This document shows positions 11,397 to 23,094 of a DNA stretch of 64,000 bases, piece by piece (position 1 is the stretch's first letter; every line of letters starts with the position of its first letter). The notes under the pieces are model-generated. The model worked only from the letters and a program-made list of their open reading frames with translations, ran no database searches and was not told the DNA's origin. Position numbers and translations under genes: made by a program. The stretch lies in contig CM044313.1 in the NCBI GenBank assembly GCA_024291935.2, positions 80,661,001 through 80,725,000 of the forward strand. The letters are read 5' to 3'. The stretch comes from Okapia johnstoni. Lineage: Eukaryota > Chordata > Mammalia > Artiodactyla > Giraffidae.

Positions 11397-11889
11397 ATTT
11401 TCTTACACTTTTTGGTTAGAATTTGGCAGAGGGCAGAAAGCACAATTCAAAGGGTGAGATGAAGAGGTTTCAGTGAAGGGACTGCTTTCAGAGACATGGA
11501 TAGGATGAAGGGATCTTCAAGGAATAAGGTATGTCTGAAACTAGCAAACCCAGGAAACACTATTTCAGGCCTGGAGGAGCGGGGCAGGGGGTGGGGAGAG
11601 GACAGTGTCACCTCACACAGTCACATCTTCAGTCACGCATGGCAGATGGGCTGCTTGTCAGATACTTTGTTCAAGAAAGATGGCCATTACCAAATCCTGG
11701 TAAGGAGGGAGGGTGTGGAGGAGAAATGTTTCAACCCCCTTTCCTGTTACCCTTGATCTACTGCCCAGGGCCTTCCTGTTGCCCAGACCAAAACCCCAGG
11801 GGCTGTAGTCAGCAGAGTTTAGCCTCCTAGAACATGGATTAGGATACAGAATGGCAAAGGCAACTGGAGAAAAACAGAATGACTATCAC
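11397..11889. other. Unique DNA, nothing recognised
   Basis: GC-moderate sequence with overlapping plus-strand frames of 86 and 99 codons at 11496-11830. Neither shows a domain, a signal peptide or consistent exon borders, so I do not call a gene. Confidence 0.4.
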
Positions 11890-12240
11890 CTCCCTTTTAC
11901 ACATGAAAAGGAGACACTAAGTAACTTGCTCCAAATCACTCAAGTGTTCGCTTGTTTGTTAGTCACTCAGTTGTGTCTGACTCTTTGTGACCCCATGGAC
12001 TGTGTCCCACCAGGCTCTTCTGTCCATGGGATTCTCCAGGCAAGAATACTGGAGTGAATAGCCATTCCCTTCTCCAGCGGATCTTCCTGACGCAGAGATC
12101 GAACCTGCTTCTCCCGCATTACAGGCAGATTCTTTACCATCTGAGCCACCAGGGAAGCCCAGTCACTCAGGTAGCAACTAGCAGAGCCAGAATTCAAACT
12201 CAGGAAGTCTCACTGCATCTCTATGTTCTAAAACAGATTC
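11890..12240 (-). repeat. MIR split by a Bov-tA
   Basis: The left part, aaggagacactaagtaacttgctcc, and the right part, gtagcaactagcagagccag and ttcaaactcaggaagtctc, join into one minus-strand MIR across the SINE at 11950-12160. Confidence 0.75.
11950..12160 (-). repeat. Bov-tA SINE inside MIR
   Basis: Minus-strand copy from gtttgttagtcactcagttg to gagccaccagggaagccca. The flanks atcactcaagt and gtcactcaggt are the target duplication, made of MIR sequence. Confidence 0.93.
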
Positions 12241-12639
12241 TCAGATGGTACAGAAGCCAGCATGTGGTCATAAACTCTCAGCTACCAAACTCATTAGTCT
12301 GGGATATTGTGATCAGGGAAATCCAGATTGAACAAATAAAACTGAATTTAAATTATTATTAATGTGTGCAATTGGATGACCTTCAAGATTAAGAATAATT
12401 AGAACCAAGGTTACAAAGCATTGCTTAAGAGATGATTTGGAGGGGCTAGGTTTATAAGGGGGACAGGTGGTTTGCAGGAAGCTGCATTAATTTCATAGCA
12501 AATGAGTCATTCTGAAACGGTGTCCAGAGCATTGTAAAAGTTTGATTTTTTTAATAGGTACATATTCCTCCCAATTTATACTCCTTGTAGCTTGTTTAAA
12601 TCCCACATTAATTCAAGGGCTCTGTATAGAGAATCTCCT
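12241..12639. other. Unique DNA, nothing recognised
   Basis: AT-rich, with no family or gene recognised. Confidence 0.45.
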
Positions 12640-12910
12640 CATGTCTGGAGTTGTTCTAGGTGCTGGGAGTGAGACACAGCTACGGACACAATGAATGAAA
12701 TCTCTATTATGGAGGTACTTCCTCTCTAGAGGCAGGAGACAGGTGATAAACAAATAATCAGTAAGTGTCTGATAGTGCCATGAAGAAGAATAAAACGGAG
12801 GAAGAGGAGAGAGGGTGACGGGGAAAGAGAGAGACGCTATTTAATATGGAATTATCAAGAAAGCTTTCTCCGACAAGGAGACATTTGAGCAGAGAACTGA
12901 AGAAAACCTC
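12640..12910 (-). repeat. L2 LINE, minus strand
   Basis: Complement of the L2 3' region: tgttctaggtgctgggagtg, then caggagacaggtgataaaca, then gacatttgagcagagaactg. The same layout recurs at 29570-30080. Confidence 0.7.
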
Positions 12911-12959
12911 TGTTTCACTGGTGATGCAAAAGTGGACTTTAGCCGAGTTCCATAGAAGA

Positions 12960-13055
12960 GACTTGTAGTTCTGGAAGGGATCACAGAGATGCTCGTGTTC
13001 TATTCATGAAGAAACCGAGGCCCAGAGGGTAAAGTCCTTTATCCAGACATAAAGG
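12960..13055 (-). repeat. MIR fragment
   Basis: Contains gaagaaaccgaggcccagag followed by ggtaaagtcc, the MIR core seen on the complementary strand. Confidence 0.65.
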
Positions 13056-13889
13056 ACTTTATTGTGAATAATTATCAATTAGGCGTGGACCCAAAAATCA
13101 CATATGAGGACTCTCATTCAACTGATGTTATTGGGCTTTCATGATGTGCCAAGCACCTAGTCTTATGCTTTTTTACTCGATCCTATTCTTTACTGATTCA
13201 GAATCAATTTCAAATTGATGAGTTTTTACTGTGTCTTGAGTTTTAGCTACCTTGAGGTTTGGGTTCCCTTTGTGTGGCGTGTCCAGATGCCATGGAAAGA
13301 TAAAGGGAATCTGAGCAGTTGTGGCTAGTGGAAAGAGATCAACAAACTATACCCCAATCCTTCTGAATTATTTTTGTGTATGTAACTTGAGAATTAGTCT
13401 GGTGGTCCACATGGGCTGGTTAAAAATCATACTCTCTCCCTCATCTAGGATCTATGTTGATAAAAAATGAACATAGCAGAGTCATTGTCCTAGTGTGGGA
13501 GGCTGGGCAAAGGAAGAAGAATTCAAGCAGGAAGAGAAACAGGGCATTCAAGTTCAAATCAAGGGAGATGTGATGTTGGAATGTGACTCAAGATATTCCC
13601 AGGATGTTATACCAAACACAGGGTACAAATGTAGGAATAGGGTCAGTGGCCAGAGTGAGGGCAAGGAGACCTGGACAGAGCCCAGGGGGATAGCTGAAGG
13701 GGAGAAGAAAGACATAAATTTAACCAGGCCAGGTATCACGGGCCAGAGTGAATGAGAGAGGCTAGAGCCAGAGGTAATTCTTACAGATGCCTGTCTCCAA
13801 ATTTAAAGGCCCAGGTTCCACTTCTTGCAGAGTAGACAATTATTTTTTAATAAATGGCATTTTTAACTTTACAAATCCTTCACATATAT
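13056..13889. other. Unique DNA, possible MIR trace
   Basis: A weak MIR or L2 echo (catgatgtgccaagcaccta) lies at 13139-13158. The rest is unrecognised. The frames at 13495-13755 and the antisense 13554-13739 overlap and look random. Confidence 0.4.
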
Positions 13890-14088
13890 GCATGCATGTG
13901 TTCAGTCACTAAGTCATCTCTGACACTTTGTGGCACTCCAGGCTTCTCTGTCCATAGGATTTCCCGGACTGGAATATTGAAGTGGGTTGCCATCCTCTTC
14001 TCCAAGGGATCTTCCCAACCCAGGGATTGAACTTGTGTCTCCTGCTTTAGCAGGCTGATTCTTTACCAATGAGCCACCTGGGAAGTCC
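13890..14088 (-). repeat. Bov-tA SINE
   Basis: Minus-strand copy from gtgttcagtcactaagtcat to gagccacctgggaagtcct, slightly shortened in the middle. Its target duplication is cacatata on both sides. Confidence 0.9.
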
Positions 14089-14205
14089 TCACATATACAC
14101 AATATCTTATTTAATCTGTACATAATGGATGAAGCTATTTCACCCATGTGTTACAGATGAGAGAATTGAAGTCCAGAGAGGCTGAGAACAGAACCCAGTG
14201 TTTGA
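14089..14205 (-). repeat. MIR
   Basis: Has cttatttaatctgtacataa, then gttacagatgagagaattga, then agtccagagaggctgagaac. The preceding Bov-tA has entered its edge. Confidence 0.7.
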
Positions 14206-14544
14206 CAACGGGTTGATGCCAGAGCAGAGGCAAGAACTCTCCAACCTCCATCTCTCATACAGCTTTGACCTAGACTGTGATAGGAAGATGGAAAGGAACT
14301 GTCAGTGGCAAGACTAGGAAATTTACACCAAATTTGTGGCATATGTCCTACTGTGCTAATTTATACATCTTAAGAAATATTAATTTGCTTATGTAATCGC
14401 CCCCTCTTTTAGGGAGGAGACCAGTCACTTTATTTGCAAAGGAAGACAGCCTCATGACTTTGGACCTTAACTTGAAGCATTCAACCTAGTTTAAACTGAA
14501 AACTGCCAAGAGTTTTCTCACCTTGGGATTCATCATATGAAGTC
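14206..14544. other. Unique DNA, nothing recognised
   Basis: No repeat or gene recognised. Confidence 0.45.
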
Positions 14545-14930
14545 TCACATTAGTTTTTATGGTCTGAACATAAGTCCTAAAGGAGAGTGTTTACCAACTC
14601 TCCTTTGGGCTGGAAGTTCCAAAGAAGGAATGCCCCTGAAGACAGACCTCAGCCAATGAAACTGGAGGATAAACACTCCAGCATCCTTCCTCCTTGAATA
14701 GGACACTTCTGCAGCACAGTCTATATGGTCTTTCCGAGCTCGCCATTGAGACTGTGTCCACAATACCCACAACATTAAAATGCTCCTTAACACATCTTAC
14801 ATTTGTTCTCTTCCACTGGCTCTATCACTAACTGATGCTTCCTGGTTTGGACTCCCAAATAAAATATTTCCACTTAAATCTTTGTCTCAGAATCTGTTTC
14901 TGGAAATTCAAGCCAAGACAGTGGGATGAA
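14545..14930 (+). mobile_element. Probable LTR (ERVL-like, 5' side)
   Basis: The end has an LTR polyadenylation layout: gactcccaaataaaatattt, then atctttgtctcagaatctgt. A related ending recurs at about 18240-18330, on the other side of ERVL-like internal sequence. I infer this is the 5' LTR of that remnant. The family name is uncertain. Confidence 0.4.
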
Positions 14931-15075
14931 CTAGAAGTGGTCCTAGAAAACAGACTTACAAATGGGACTTTTGAGTCTAGCCAGAAGGTAACAAGGATCC
15001 TTTGTTGGTGGTAAGTGAGGTGGTGAAAACCCCTTGTGTGCTGGAGCGTTACAGACTCTCAGCCATGGGGATTGA

Positions 15076-16141
15076 GATGATATACTGATTACAACAAACT
15101 GTGGAAAATTCTTAAAGAGATGGGAATACCAGATCACCTGACCTGAATCCTGAGAAATCTGTATGCAGGTCAAGAAGCAACAGCTAGAACTGGACATGGA
15201 ACAATAGACTGGTTCTATATCGGGAAAGGAGTATGTCAAGGCTATATATTGTCACCTTCCTTATTTAACATCTATGCAGAGTGCATCATGAGAAATGCCA
15301 GGCTGGATGAAGCACAAGCTGGAATCAAGATTGCCAGGAGAAATATCAATAACCTCAGATATGGAGATGACACCACCCTTATGACAGAAAGTGAAGAAGG
15401 ACTAAAGAGTCTCTTGATGAAAGTGAAAGAGGAGAGTGAAAAAGCTGGCTTAAAACTCAACATTAAGAAAACTAAGGTCATGGCATCCAGTCCCTTCACT
15501 TCATGGCAGATAGATGGGTAAACAGTGGAAACAGTGGCTGACTTTATTTTTGGGGGCTCCAAAATCACTGCGGATGGTGACTGCAGCCATGAAATTAAAA
15601 TATGCTTGCTCCTTGGAAGAAAAGCTATGACCAACCTAGACAGCATATTAAAAAGCAGAGACATTACTTTGCCGACAAAGGTCCATCTAGTCATAGCTAT
15701 TGTTTTTCCAGTCGTCATGTACGGATGCGAGAATTGGACTATAAAGAAATCTGAGCACTGAAGAATTGATGAACTGTGGTGTTGAAGAAGACACTTGAGA
15801 GTCCCTAGGACTGCAAGGAGATTCGATCAGTCCATCCTAAAGGAAATCAGTCCTGAATACTCATTGGAAGAATGAATGAAGCTGAAGCTCCTGATTCAGG
15901 TAGCCTACTTTGGCTATCTGTTGCAAAGAACTGACTCATTGGAAAAGACTCTGATGCTGGGAAAGATTGAAGGCAGGAAGAGAAGGGACGACAGAGGATG
16001 AGATGGTCGGATGGCATCACCGACTCGATGGACATGAGTTTGAGCAAACTTTGGGAATTGGTGATGGACAGGGAAGCCTGGCATGCTGTGGTCCATGGAA
16101 TCACAAGGAGTCAGACACAAATGAGCCACTGACCTGAACTG
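15076..16141 (+). mobile_element. BovB (RTE) LINE, 5'-truncated
   Basis: About 1.07 kb covering the second half of the reverse transcriptase domain, the C-terminal region and the short 3' UTR ending in cactgacctgaactga. BovB is the ruminant RTE-clade retrotransposon, thought to have entered by horizontal transfer. It encodes an endonuclease and reverse transcriptase that copies RNA at a nicked target. This copy lacks the endonuclease and N-terminal part. It lies between an LTR-like segment and ERVL-like internal sequence. Confidence 0.95.
15249..15761 (+). pseudogene. BovB reverse transcriptase remnant
   Basis: One reading frame runs through the catalytic part of an RTE-type reverse transcriptase and its C-terminal segment. 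The family's Y-A-D-D active-site box reads RYGDDTTL here: the codon at 15363-15365 is gga instead of the usual gca. Downstream words include VADFIF, SKITADGDC, MTNLDSILKSRDI and PVVMYGCENWTIK. The frame is broken by an in-frame taa at 15519-15521 and ends at a tga at 15759-15761, where the family normally continues. No N-terminal endonuclease is present, so the protein cannot work. The minus frame at 15272-15718 is a shadow of this one. Confidence 0.9.
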
Positions 16142-16187
16142 ATAGAAGGGTACCCTGGCTTATGCCATAGCTCCAGCACTTGAGTGA

Positions 16188-16394
16188 TTCATCCCTTGTG
16201 GCTCAGATTATAAAGAATCTGCCTGCAATGTGGGAGACTTGGGTTCGATCCTTGGGTTGCAAAGATCCTCTGGAGGAAGACATGGCAACCCACTTCAGTA
16301 TTCTTGCCTTTAGAATCCCATGGACAGAGGAACCTGTTGGGCTACAGTTCATGGGGTCACGAAGAGTTGGACATGACTAAACAACTAACACACA
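16188..16394 (+). repeat. Bov-tA SINE
   Basis: Plus-strand copy from attcatcccttgtggctcag to ggacatgactaaacaactaa. Confidence 0.92.
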
Positions 16395-16599
16395 CCAACT
16401 CTTGAAAGATTTGAGGGCAATGCTAACTACAAAGACTGGGGGGTTGATTGTCTATTGTTTACAGTATTCACTCTGAAAAAAGAAGTTAAAAGTTTCATGT
16501 CAGTGAATAAGGAGACTGTGAGGAGTCCTCTATTCTGCTGTATAAAGAGACTCACATCTTCTGCAGCCAGAGGGCAGACTGCTGAAAACCATGTTTATC

Positions 16600-17720
16600 A
16601 TTTGATTATAAGATGACAAGGATGGAGGCACCAGCATGGAATCCCCTTATCAAGGTGACTTAGCTACTGCTGCATCTGTTGCCTGACCTACTAAAGGTGG
16701 AAACCAATGCTGAGCTCTCAGTTTTGTACCATCTCTCAAGGAGTCAGTTACCCATAGTTGAAAGTTGATTATACTGGACCCATCCCACTTGGAAGGAGAC
16801 ACAGACTAGTGCTTAGTGGGGGTGGATTTAGTTTCCCTGTCCATAGTGCCAGCACCCTTAGCCAATGATTCACAGAATATCTGGTTTACCAACATGGGAA
16901 TCCACATTACCTAACTTCAGGCCAAATGAGCCACTTTACAGTGAAGTCAAGATAACAGTCACACAACCACAGGATCTACTGATCCTATCACACACCCCAT
17001 CATCTGGGGGCTGTTGGCCGGGTAGAGTTTTGGAATGACCTCGTGAAGACTTAGCTAAGATACCAGCTGGGGATGACACACCATGGGCTTGGGACACTGT
17101 CTTCAAGGTGCAATATATGCATCAAGTCATGACCCTGGGAAGCAGAATTCATAGATTCAGAAAATAAAGCAGGAGGTGGCCCTCTCACCATCATTCCTGT
17201 GACCTACTTGGAGAGACTGTGTTTCCTATTTCTGCAGCTTTGGTTTTTTTCTAAAGACTGTGGTTCCTGAAGTAAATGGGAGGAACACCTATACATATCT
17301 AGTCAGGGCTTCACTAAATTTAAAGCTGTGTCTGTCACCTAGTCAGTTAAAACTCCTGGGTCAGTAGTACAGTAAGCTCCCCCCCACCAAAAGACTTTAT
17401 ATACTGACAGGAATAGTTGATCTTGATTATCTCAAGGAATCAGGCTTCTTTCTACAGGGTGAGAACAGGAAGAAGTGTATCTGGAATTCAGCGGAGAGCC
17501 TGGTTCCCCCCTTCTTGATGCTCCTAGACTGTGGATGGGCAATAGTAGCAATCATACTCTGACAAGGACATGGAAACTGGGGGTTCAGATACCTCAGGGA
17601 TGGGGGTATAATTTATCCCACCAGGTACACAACCTAGATCAGCAGAAGGACTGGCTGAGGGTCAGAGGAATTCAGAGTGAAGTGAGGGGGTAAAAGAATC
17701 AGATGATGAAGACCAGAATT
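16600..17720 (+). mobile_element. Decayed ERVL-type retrovirus internal region
   Basis: About 1.1 kb resembling the end of pol (integrase side) and the region after it in a class III (ERVL-type) endogenous retrovirus. The recognisable anchors are short scattered words such as gattatactggacccatccc near 16768 and accccaccaggt-like wording near 17620. Stops and frameshifts are frequent. The longest plus frame here is only 72 codons (17475-17693). No catalytic motif is intact and no gag or env was seen, so this is a dead fossil. The identification rests on nucleotide resemblance only and should be checked by a repeat library search. Confidence 0.6.
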
Positions 17721-17739
17721 AGAGCCTTCACACTAACTG

Positions 17740-18330
17740 CAGCAGAAGTTATGGTGGCTTATCTCATTCATGTGCCTGTTGTACATGGTTTTTCCCCCTT
17801 GGAAATTGTGACCAGCCACCTTCCAACTCAGTGACAAAACAGATGCATGAGTAGATCTGTGTGATGACAGGAGAGGACTACAGCTGAGGCTATTTGTCCT
17901 CCACCTGCATCCCTTGGCTCTCACTGGTCCCACGTAGACTCTTTCCAGAGGGTCTCTGTGGCCACAGGAGCAAGCTTGGTTTGTAAGAAAAAAGGTCAGA
18001 AATCCCAGGGAGTTCACATACTAGGGGGCAGCCCTCAGCCAGTGAGGGATGGCACATGGTTGATAAATCCTCAGCTTGCTTGCCCCTTGGGTAGGATGTC
18101 TTTGAAGTGTACTCTCTACAGTTTTCCAGAGAAATGCTCTTGGACTAGAAATGCTCTCAGCACCCCTAGGTAGCCTGGCCCTTTAATGCACACTTTGTTT
18201 GTCTGTCTTTCCTTTCCTAAAGAAATTCCCCACTCCCTTACTGGTGCTTCCTGGCCTTAGCTCTCAGATAAGCCACTTGTACCCAAACCCTTATCTTGGG
18301 TCCAGCTTCTGGGTGAACTCAATCACCAAA
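17740..18330 (+). mobile_element. Possible ERVL-like 3' LTR
   Basis: The terminal part, ctggtgcttcctggccttag, then cttatcttgggtccagcttc, parallels the ending at 14840-14905. It lies right after the ERVL-like internal sequence. Start and family are uncertain, and the upstream half may be unique DNA. Confidence 0.3.
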
Positions 18331-18894
18331 AGTTGCTGATATGGAATAGAGTTCAGGTAGTTTGGCTTCAGAGTCCATGCTCATAACCACTACATGTGAA
18401 TTAAAGAATTGTCCCATAAATATAATGGATGCCAAAGAGGAGAAAAAGGATCAAAATATCCTTAAAGGCAGCCTCAAAATCTAATGATTCCAAGTGGCTG
18501 AATGTTAAGTTTTTTTTGCAAAATAGCACTTCACTTTGTATCAATGTCTATAGGAAAGTTAGGTGATATTCATTTGGATGCCCCTTTCTTTTCTTGTCCA
18601 GTTAGATGGGAATCTACTCATTTAATGATTACTTCTTCACATTTGAAGAAAAAGTGATTTCATGACACTCAAAGAGCAGCCTTTAAGCATGTAAAGCAAA
18701 ATTGTGTTTATTTTTTAGTTGTTTCTACCAACTGAGTTAAATATTGCCCCAGACACAGAGCAAAAACCTTGGCTTCCTCCACATCCAGTTTTGTTAGGAT
18801 CTTTGTGGATTACCCTCATCCTCAGAGGGAGAAAAAGAGAGTGGAAAGAAACAGGAAAAGCTTCCATGCCCTGTCCCTTTGCAATAGGTGAGGG
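18331..18894. other. Unique DNA, nothing recognised
   Basis: AT-rich, with no repeat or gene recognised. Confidence 0.45.
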
Positions 18895-19035
18895 GTAGAC
18901 AGAGACAATCTAGCTAAATAATAGTAGGTACCTCATAGGTGGTTGTGAGGATTAAATAGGTTGCTATATAGAAATTCTTAAAGCAATGCAGACACATAGT
19001 AAGAACTATTTCAGGGTCTGTTACAATTATTCCAT
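18895..19035 (+). repeat. MIR, plus strand
   Basis: Has aatagtaggtacctcatagg, then tggttgtgaggattaaatag, then agacacatagtaagaactat, the MIR 3' half in forward orientation. Confidence 0.8.
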
Positions 19036-19509
19036 TCCTTATATTTCTCTGTGCCTTTCAGCATCCAGGTTGCTACAGGATTAATTGAGCTATTCCTTAT
19101 GCATCTAGCGCCAGCCTGCCGCCTGGAGAATCTCTCTGCCAAGGCCAAGTGTCTGCTTCTTGTCTCTGGGGCATTGCTCTTGGATGACAACGTTGACCTC
19201 TACCACCGAGCCCTGCATTATCTCTGAGGCAAGGAGCTTACGAGTTGGGCTCAGGGAATGAGCCTCTGGTATGCTGGTCCCATCTGGAAAGACTTGCATT
19301 CTCACCTTATAAAGTAAATCTCCTTCAGAGAGTTAGACACAAGTCAACTCTGTCTGGGCTGAGCAGACAGTAAACCTACACTTGTTTTCTCTCTAGCTGT
19401 CAGTTAGGGATCAAAGGGCAAGGGTCTCCCACAGTAAGCCCCACTCAGTTCCAGAACTGAATGTTGCCACCTACTTTCTCCAGAGTTCAATAATAACAAA
19501 AATTACTAC
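19036..19509. other. Unique DNA, nothing called
   Basis: A 66-codon minus frame lies at 19105-19305. On that strand a donor-like AAG/GTGAGA stands just before its start codon, which argues against it being an exon. No family was recognised. Confidence 0.4.
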
Positions 19510-19725
19510 CACCTCCTGGACATCTAATTATGGGCTAAACAGTGTCTCAGAAACCTTATAAATTTCATGCATTTAAGACGCATAGCAACTCTGCCAAGTA
19601 TTAGTGTCCTCTTTGGACATGTGAGGACACTGAGGCTCAGAGGTTTCAGCAACATGGTGAAGAGGTAGCAGCTTCGAGACTGGTCTGTCTGACTCCAAAG
19701 ACCTTTCTACTACACGATGATGTCA
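19510..19725 (-). repeat. MIR, near full length
   Basis: Reads gggctaaacagtgtctcaga, then gtgaggacactgaggctcag, then gactggtctgtctgactcc, spanning most of the MIR element on the minus strand. Confidence 0.75.
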
Positions 19726-22344
19726 ATGGATCCATTTTGAATCATGCATTTGCTTCTAAACTTTTTCTACAGGCACCAAATACAGGCAAGCCTTGGAAAT
19801 GGATTTCTGTCCTTGAGAATCTTGTCACACTGATAGAAGACAAGAGTCACACAAATGGAGCAGTTTGAAAATGATCTATGAGTGTGGCAAGTCAGGGGCT
19901 AAACTGAGCACCACAAACAGCATGTTGAGGGAGCTACAAGAAAGAGAAGAATATGAAAGCAAAGTCCTCAAGAAGTAGGGCTGGGATGGGCAGGTGTGTT
20001 CTGCAGAGAGAGGGAAGTAATGTCAATGGAAGGTGAAATCATGTTGAAAGAGAAGGAAGACAGAAAGAAGCCCGGGGAATGAAAGAGGAAACCACTGGAG
20101 CTAGAGGGAGAGCTGAGTAGATGAGGAGGAGTTTGGGAAAGAACGGGAGAGTCACTGAGAGCTCTGGTGAGGATTTTAGACTCAGCCTGGCAGCAAAAGG
20201 AACCCATGGTAGTTGCGGAGGGGCAGCAGCACATGAAAGCAGAGTGCTAGGAAGCTTATGACTTCCCGGGCAAAGGAGAGGAAGAGAGGCTGTTAAAACA
20301 CGCTCATGCAAAGTATCAAGGATGGAGATAAGAGAAAACTGGAGCCCCCCCTTCAAAAACACTAGCCACATTTGGTGAAAAAACAGTGGATAAACAAGGA
20401 TGACTTCATTTTCTTTCACTGTGCTCAAAAACAGGGACAAGCAAACAGAGAGGGAGAAGAGTCAGCTATGTACCTCCAGTTGAGTGGAAACTTCCCCCAA
20501 AGGGAATGAAAACTGATCTTCTGATCAGAGAAACAAATTTTACTTTTTTTCGGGGGGGGGTGTGATATGTAGTCTTACAAAAAGCTCCTCGATTTCCACA
20601 TCTGATAGTTTAGAGAAGGCTTTGAATAAATATTTCTCAACTCAGGGGTCACCTCTTTGTATCCTGAGCCGAGTGTGACCTCAGCACTGGGGGATTCAGA
20701 GTCTGGGAAAGGGTTCAAGGAAGCACCCTCCCCGTCCTCCCAGTGGGGGTGTGTCAAAGTGTTCTTGCTGGTCCAAAGGAGAAATCTAAACGAGTCCAAT
20801 TTGTTGTCTTGTTAAATCTCAAGGAATTCAAAATACGTCCTTATTAATCAACCAGTCAAACACTATTTACTCACTGAGCAAAAGTCCTGACCCTGCGAAG
20901 GTTTTATACACACAGCTTCCCTTGGTCTAAGTTCACCAAAATGCAGACTTTCATTTTTGTTAAGATTGAAGAAATGGTTTCCAACACACTGTTGCCACCA
21001 GTAAATTGTGGTTTCCATCATCTTTCCATGAAGATCTTGTATTTCCCTGACATCTAGTCCTTTTCGTTAATTTAAACGCCTTCTTGCAAAACAAGTGAAT
21101 GAATGAAAAATAAAATAATAAGCTCTTTTTCTCTGGTCAGAGGAGCAGTTTTCATTTCCTTCGGGAGGAAGTCACAATTCTAGTTTTTAAATCCACTTGA
21201 TTTATAGACGAGTCTTCTCCCTACCTGTTCCTTTCTTCACCATTTCCTGAGCACCAGATGAGAGCTGGATTTATTTGTTCTTACAAGGCTTTTAAATATT
21301 TCTCTCTACTTCATATAAATTAAGCAAAACTGCTTTTCTGCCGTGAAAACAAACAACATGCTTCAGTCTAAAGTATGCCTCATGTTATGTGACCTCTTTT
21401 CCAAAGAATGTGTGTGTGTTGGAAGTGCCAGTGGGGAGATGGGCGTGGGGCAGAGGAAAAGGGGCGAGGATGTAGAATTTTCTCAGAACTTGGTGGTGAT
21501 GGGCACGTGGCGTCAGTCCTTGAAGAGATAACAAGCGCTCTCTTTAACACGATGGCTCCCATCAGCCTCCATCAAACTTGTGAAGAGGATTTACAGGACC
21601 AGACGTAAAAAGGCATTTCCTGATTAGCTGTCAGGAATACCATGTGTCTACAGACATGAATCACATCCCCTGTTTGTGCATTCCATTTCACAACAGGAAC
21701 ACAAGACGTACCCACCCAGTCCTTACCAGCTGTGAGGAGAAGAGGGAGCTAACTGCCTTCCCTTCTGTGGGGTGTGGGCACCAAGGTGAGAGAAGATTAG
21801 GTTTCTGGTTGATTTGATGGTACAGATAGCCCAGTCAAGAAACTCAACTCCATGGTGAAAGGGGAAATAAGCAAGGGCTCTGGATTTTCCCTGTGTACTA
21901 GGGCTTGTAAATGCCACCAGAAGCACGTAACTAGAGGAACACAACCCGTGCTCTATAACTTTTCTGTCAGAATTAGTTAACCCATAATCCCTTTTTCTCC
22001 TTTTCCAACCAGATACCACCATTTGCCTTTCTTTCTTTGCATAATGGGAGGTGGAGCGGTTTCCTCTTCCAGCAGGAAGTGAATAAAGGGCCTCTAACTG
22101 GATTGGAAACTTATCTCAGTTTCATGCTCACTGTGTGGTTCCTTTGTTTATGTAACCTTGTACTGTTTTCCATACAGGTTTCTGATCCTTTGCTTCCTCG
22201 TGACAAGTAGGTATTTTATACGCCTTTATCCATGACTTACTGGATTCCTGACTCACCATGGGCTGGAAGGAAGACGGGGGCCAGATTTTCTAAGTTATAT
22301 TACAAAGGATGAACTTTGTCCCAAAGACCACTGGAAACTCTGAG
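19726..22344. other. Unique DNA, 2.6 kb
   Basis: The longest stretch here without a recognised repeat. It includes a purine-rich segment (19930-20160) and a run of nine G at 20552-20560. Frames of 60-133 codons occur on both strands and overlap one another (for example 20039-20440 minus), with no recognisable domain. It could hold exons of a non-coding RNA, but nothing here shows it. Confidence 0.4.
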
Positions 22345-22500
22345 ACGATAGATAATGCTCAATATCTATTCAACAGTTACTATATACACTCCGTGTAGTT
22401 TTCACATGTTGATATTCTCACAGTATCCTTCAGAGATGGGTATTCTTTATTACCTGTTTTACAGATGAGGAGACTAAGGCTTAGAGAATATCTCAATCAG
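22345..22500 (-). repeat. MIR
   Basis: Has ttcacatgttgatattctca, then cctgttttacagatgaggag, then actaaggcttagagaatatc. Confidence 0.78.
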
Positions 22501-22504
22501 GGTC

Positions 22505-23090
22505 CAAACAAGCAACAGAAACCCTCTGAATATTCCAAACAAAGGACATTCAATCCAGGGAACTGGTTCTGCAGGTGATGGAAGAGATGAGAAACCAAAT
22601 AGCAATGGTGAAGCAGCTGAGAGATTAGCAAGATCAGAAAGCAAAAGAGAAAAGCTCAGGTTGTGGAAGCTCAGGATCCAGTGCAGGGGAGAAGCTGGAA
22701 CCTCAGGACCACCACTGAAAGCAGAAAAGAACATACACGGGCAAGCCCCTGCCTTCCACTATCCAGTACTCAACACTGTCCTTATTGGCAGAACTCACTT
22801 GGAAGCCAGGGAGCCTGGAGAGTGTAGTTCCTTGTGATACAGAGAAAAGCAGAGGAAAGACTTTGTATTAGGATGGGTCCCAACAGGAATCAGATATGCA
22901 CAAGAAAATAGGATAATTTGAGGAGGGTTTATTCCCTAAGGGCTTAATTACAAAAGAATGTGGGAGCAATCAAGGAACCACAGGATTAGTACAGAGGACC
23001 TGGGGCCTTCTCTTCTCTTCCCTACTTTTCATCGGCTGATATGCTCGTTGCCCAAACCGAGAAGGAAGCCTGAGGACACTGGAGTCCTTT
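22505..23090. repeat. Unclassified repeat-like sequence
   Basis: The style (gtcccaacaggaatcagata, aggagggtttattccctaag, gaagctggaacctcaggacc) resembles an old mammalian interspersed repeat that I cannot name. Orientation and limits are unclear. Confidence 0.35.
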
Positions 23091-23094
23091 CAAG

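Noticed and set aside
11496..11830. Overlapping plus frames of 86 and 99 codons
   Set aside because: The two phases are open over the same DNA, as expected by chance. No family resemblance.
15272..15718. Minus-strand frame of 148 codons
   Set aside because: It is the antisense of the BovB reverse transcriptase remnant. Similar antisense shadows lie at 50717-51277 and 60915-61274.
19105..19305. Minus frame of 66 codons as a possible exon
   Set aside because: A donor-like site stands just before its start on that strand and no acceptor precedes it, so it would lie in an intron if anything.
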